Assembly (NCBI GenBank): GCA_028023455.1
Contig: JAQFVV010006641.1
Location: 374,001-438,000, forward strand
DNA: 64,000 nt
Direction of reading: 5' to 3'
Source: Epiperipatus broadwayi
Lineage: Eukaryota > Onychophora > Udeonychophora > Euonychophora > Peripatidae
The notes beneath the pieces were generated by a model. That model saw only the letters and a program-made list of their open reading frames with translations. It did no database searches and was not told the DNA's origin. The position numbers and the translations under genes were made by a program. Below, in pieces: positions 59,770 to 64,000 of this stretch (position 1 is its first letter; each line of letters begins with the position of its first letter).

Positions 59770-62700
59770 CATCTTAGTAATTTCAATATTTTCAGTGCTT
59801 TATAATAGTAAGATTTTATGCAATAATGAAATTAAAATCATGATTTCCACATTTTATGTATACACACATTAAATTTTACAAGATTATAATGTAAATTTGT
59901 TCAAACATTGTGCATGTTAATTTTGCATTTTAAATCACATTCTGTTTTTACTTTTTAAAAAAGAACGTAATCAATTATTAATCATTTAGTGTCCGCAAGT
60001 TTATTTTTAATCAGTAATAGCAGAGAGCACAATTAAAATTGAAAATTAAAAAATTAAAGACAAAATAAGAATTTAATTTTTAGTTGTTAGATTAATTACT
60101 AATTACATTGTCACCAGAAAACCATTAACAACATGAGAGTGACGTTGGCGCTAGTTGTATTTTCTCATGTGAAGAATCTGATTTTTTTACGAGTTTGCAA
60201 ACGAACCTGTTTATCGGCAAATCACGATAATAATTAAAATGTGTATAAAAATGTAAATTACTGTAAATTATACATAAAAATATATTGTTCTGAATAAAAT
60301 TAAATATTATAGTTAAAAAAAGTTTGTCTTGTATCAATTTTTTTCAAATTTGAAATTTTTTATTAGTCATATTTTATTTCCTTTTTTTTTGCATGAATTT
60401 TAAAGTAATTTTACGCTGGTGCTTTGCTTTTATGTGATTTTTGAAAAATCTCAGTCTGTATCCCCCTTTTTTCAAGGTAAGTTATGTCTACTTTTGCATG
60501 ATTTTGTTTGCGCATGTTTTTCTGAGGAACCTATCTATCGTGTAAAATGAGACCCAGGTGTATATATATATATATCAAAAAACTAAATCTTGATACTAGT
60601 ATTGTGATAAAGATTTGCAAATTTGTGTAATTACTTGATTATAAAATTAAATTGTGTAATTAATACATATTATAATTGCTTTTGGAACAAAAGACACAAC
60701 TTTCTATAGAGAAACTATAAAATTATTATATAACATCTTCATATAATAGAAGGCAAAGATTACTTTTGATAAATATTGCATATGGTTGATCCTGAAAATT
60801 ACTGTAAAATATAATACAACTTTTTCATATATAAACTTTCACTTCAAATTACACATATTGTAACAGTATGCAAAAGGTGTTAATAAAAGAGTAGGTTAGT
60901 GTCCCACAAATGTGTAGACATTTGTAACACTATATCATTTTCAGGCTCAATTATGAAAAGATGAGAAACCGACATCATCCCCAGATAAGCAAAATATAAA
61001 ATTAAATATAAAAGAAATGACTGTGAGAGATCATCACACAACTGATCACAAGCACACCAGTATTACACAAAAGAAATAATCATTCATCATCATGAATAAT
61101 CAACAATACAAATAAATCAACAGTCAATCTTGTAAATGTATTTGAAAATAGTCTACTATGGACCAGGCTAATTATTTAGCCACTTCCAAACTTAGGACAG
61201 GAATACAAACAATTTTCTAGATGCACATACTTAAGTGCAATTTTATCAAAATATAACAATAAGACAAATAATGTTGAGATACTAAAAACATCCTGACTAT
61301 CATAAATACTCTGATCATATAGTCCATTAATGTAGTGCATGAACTTTAAAGGATATTTTTTGTTGCAAATCAGGATTAGAGAAGTAATGAAATTATTATT
61401 AACTGTATGTCCATAACACTAAACATAAATACCTACTTTACATAAGTGTTTTACACAAATCCAGCTCAGGAAGCAAGTATTCTCATGACTATTACTATGA
61501 GCAAGAAATAAATAAATAAAACAGCTTATTATAAATCACTTCAAATAATTCCTAAGTCTGTCTTATTGTAAGTAAATAATTTTATTGGGTTTATTTTAAA
61601 AAAAATGGTAGAACATTAAGTTATCATGAAATAAATTCACATGCACTGCAATTTATGAAATAGAAATTGGATATAATAAAAAAATTGAAACTAAAAATAT
61701 TTTTAAATGAATTATTTAATAACTAATTTATAATAATTTGTGTGCTATTACTAACAGTTGAAGGTATTTGGAATATTTAGATAAAGTTATTTTTTTCTAA
61801 AGATATTCAATACTTATATTAGATGATGAAAATAATTCAATATATAAATACAAATGATTAAAAATAAACAGAAAAAATGACATGATAGTATGAAATCTGA
61901 AGCATTCATTTCAGCAAAAAATATAGTTTCAAAAAAATTGTAATAAATCAATTGATTCCTATTTATAAATCAACTTCTAATTATTTAAGTTATTTCTTTA
62001 AAATAACTAAGAGTTGGAAAAACAATATTTTTAAAATCAAAGATAACAATCTTTGATTTAGCTTAATTAACCTTTAGTTAAGTTTGAGGAGGGAAAATCA
62101 ATAAAAATAAAAATAAAAACATGTTTCAAAAATAAATTAAATTTATAAAAAAAAAAATTCTAAAAACTATTTCATATTTTTGAAGAAAAAAATGATTGAA
62201 TTTTTTTAAAAAAATGTTTCCAAATTTACACATATTAACTTAATGAAAATATTTAAAATTAATAATTCTTACAACATCAACAAATATTTTTTTACTATAT
62301 CTGAAAATTTAGTGTGCACAAAAAATATATCTTTAACAATGTTTTTTTTTATTTGGTAGAGTCCTTTCTAATTATACTTTCAGGTTTAATCTTCTTTTTG
62401 AAGAATTTTACACATGAATGTGATTAATTTATATTTTTTTTAGTGTGCAGTATTTCATTTCCAGATTAACACAGCAATCTTTTGTCCATTTACTTTTAAT
62501 AAACTTCTCAAATAAAACTAACACAGACAAAAAAACTTCATGTTTTTGGTTGATGACAAGATTTCATATTACTTTATGAGATAACTTTTTTTACATTTTT
62601 ATTCCAGTGAAGGCAGGTTACATAAAGAAGATGATTTCTAGCATTTAGCTGAATTTATCACATAGACTTTATTGTAGAAACTATTTTTATGATTAAATTT

Positions 62701-64000
62701 GTAATATGCTAAAAGTCTGATTAAAATTATACAATAGCTTAGTTAAGATTAGTAGCTTGGTGAAGACTTCTGCTTTTTTATTTTTTGTCAGCAGGATTAT
62801 GATTTTACTGCTCTCTTTTCAACAACTAAGTTAGGAATATTTTTTTCTTACAAGACTCTTGGGTTATCTGACTTATTTACTTTCCTATTATTTTTTTACT
62901 AGAACAATCTTGTCTACAAGCCAATCACAATATATCTCTGACTTGATATTTTTCATAGAAACAACAATTAGAATTTTTTTTTACAAATACAATTAATTGT
63001 TATGCTATTTCCTTCTTAAATCATAGACAATAAAAAAACAAGTCACAAACTTAAATTAACATCATAAAATTATTGTCATTCTTTTCTGATTTTTTTTTAA
63101 AAAAAAAAGAAAAACAAGATAATCAGTTAAATATACCGATATGACATTCTGTAATGAAGAAAAATAAAAATGAATGACAATAACTCTAATTAAATAAAAT
63201 TTAACAAAAGTATTAAAATCTTATTATTTTTCTATTGAAATAACACTTTCTCTTTTAAGGTTAAAATTAATATCTATTAAATAATTTACAAAAACCATAA
63301 AATTATTTTTCTCTTATTTTTATAGTTTAAATTAAAAATACTAATTAATTATAATACTGAAGAGAGAGAACGAAAAAACAGCTTGTTTACATTATTGTAT
63401 AAATTTCTCTTCCTCTACACTTACTTAACCTCATTAAATATTCATATATTAAAATCATATTATTTAATGAATATGTTTGAGAAATCTCATACTATCATAT
63501 TGGAATTTTAAATATTTAGTTAATTGAACACCCATTATTATTATAAAAATATGCATGGGAAAATTAAATATTGTTTTCCCTATTAATTAAATAACTCTAC
63601 TCTAAATCTGAGGAACATGCTGCTAACTATTTAATTATTTTTAATGCATCTATGTTATGAACTGGTTATATTATACTGGTCATATATGGGAAATGAAATA
63701 GAGTTCAATCCCTTTATTGATCTTTTACTTTAATTCAGCCAATTTCATTTCACTATGAGAAAACTTTGTCACTCATGCTTAGCTGTACATTAACATTCCC
63801 ACAAACTTACAAGCTAGAATATAATTTTTAGGTCATTTTGGCTATTTGGTCAAAATAAATTCTCTCATTTTTTGATATATAGTTTTTATTTCTGGAGATT
63901 GGGTGACAATTGGCATAGCATATGACTGCCTGCTTTCAGCACTATGATGGGTAGAAAAACTTATCACAGAACAAAAGTTTGGAATGCAGCATGAGCACCA
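59770..64000. other. AT-rich stretch without a recognised gene; one F3 fragment
   Basis: 61798-61855 carries AGATATTCAATACTTATATT and AGATGATGAAAATAATTCAA, matching the F3 family at 31140 and 45930. Otherwise I see no coding sequence, RNA gene or long repeat up to the window end. Confidence 0.5.

Overview
The window is AT-rich, repeat-dominated, gene-poor animal DNA. I found no intact host gene, no rRNA or intact tRNA gene, no CRISPR array and no bacterial signal. The long TA and TTA tracts, the degenerate non-LTR retrotransposons of three kinds, the small tRNA-derived retroposons and the hammerhead-bearing repeats all point to a metazoan. A mollusc, perhaps a cephalopod, is my best guess, but that is an inference from repeat style and not from a diagnostic gene. 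One run of Ns (34405-34430) is an assembly gap.

Layout. 1-922 is featureless. 923-2340 is a TA-bounded array of a 414-bp repeat (two tandem copies plus one inverted, circularly permuted copy); each copy carries a plausible type I hammerhead ribozyme. 2341-4250 is an old block with a diverged second copy at 9950-12020. Between these lie a perfect 41-bp-arm hairpin and a nearly full-length RTE-clade LINE (6091-9375). 12833-13112 is a TTA tract joined to a LINE tail. 13430-14450 is a second, related hammerhead-bearing repeat family (about 376-bp period), seen again at 46845-47095 and 52320-52740. 17480-17900 is a piggyBac-like relic. 20640-22100 holds three Penelope-like element (PLE) relics in both orientations, with a further GIY-YIG relic at 51271-51640. 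22379-34400 is mostly unique-looking AT-rich DNA with several foldback elements.

38137-44543 is the most structured region. Two 5'-truncated Tx1/L1-like LINEs lie head to tail on the minus strand, each bounded on both sides by TTA tracts. They retain an ORF1 CCHC knuckle, a degenerate endonuclease, a YMDD reverse transcriptase and a C-terminal Cys/His motif. 56389-58690 has a small tRNA-derived retroposon with a perfect 14-bp target duplication, followed by a truncated second RTE copy. The last 5 kb has only small foldbacks.

The parts probably interact as a mobile-element ecosystem. Autonomous LINEs (RTE, Tx1-like) and PLEs supply, or once supplied, reverse transcriptase. The tRNA-like retroposons and the hammerhead-bearing 376- to 414-bp repeats look like non-autonomous passengers; the latter resemble metazoan retrozymes. 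The two observations most worth follow-up are the retrozyme-like hammerhead repeats and the possible TTA-microsatellite targeting by the Tx1-like LINE.
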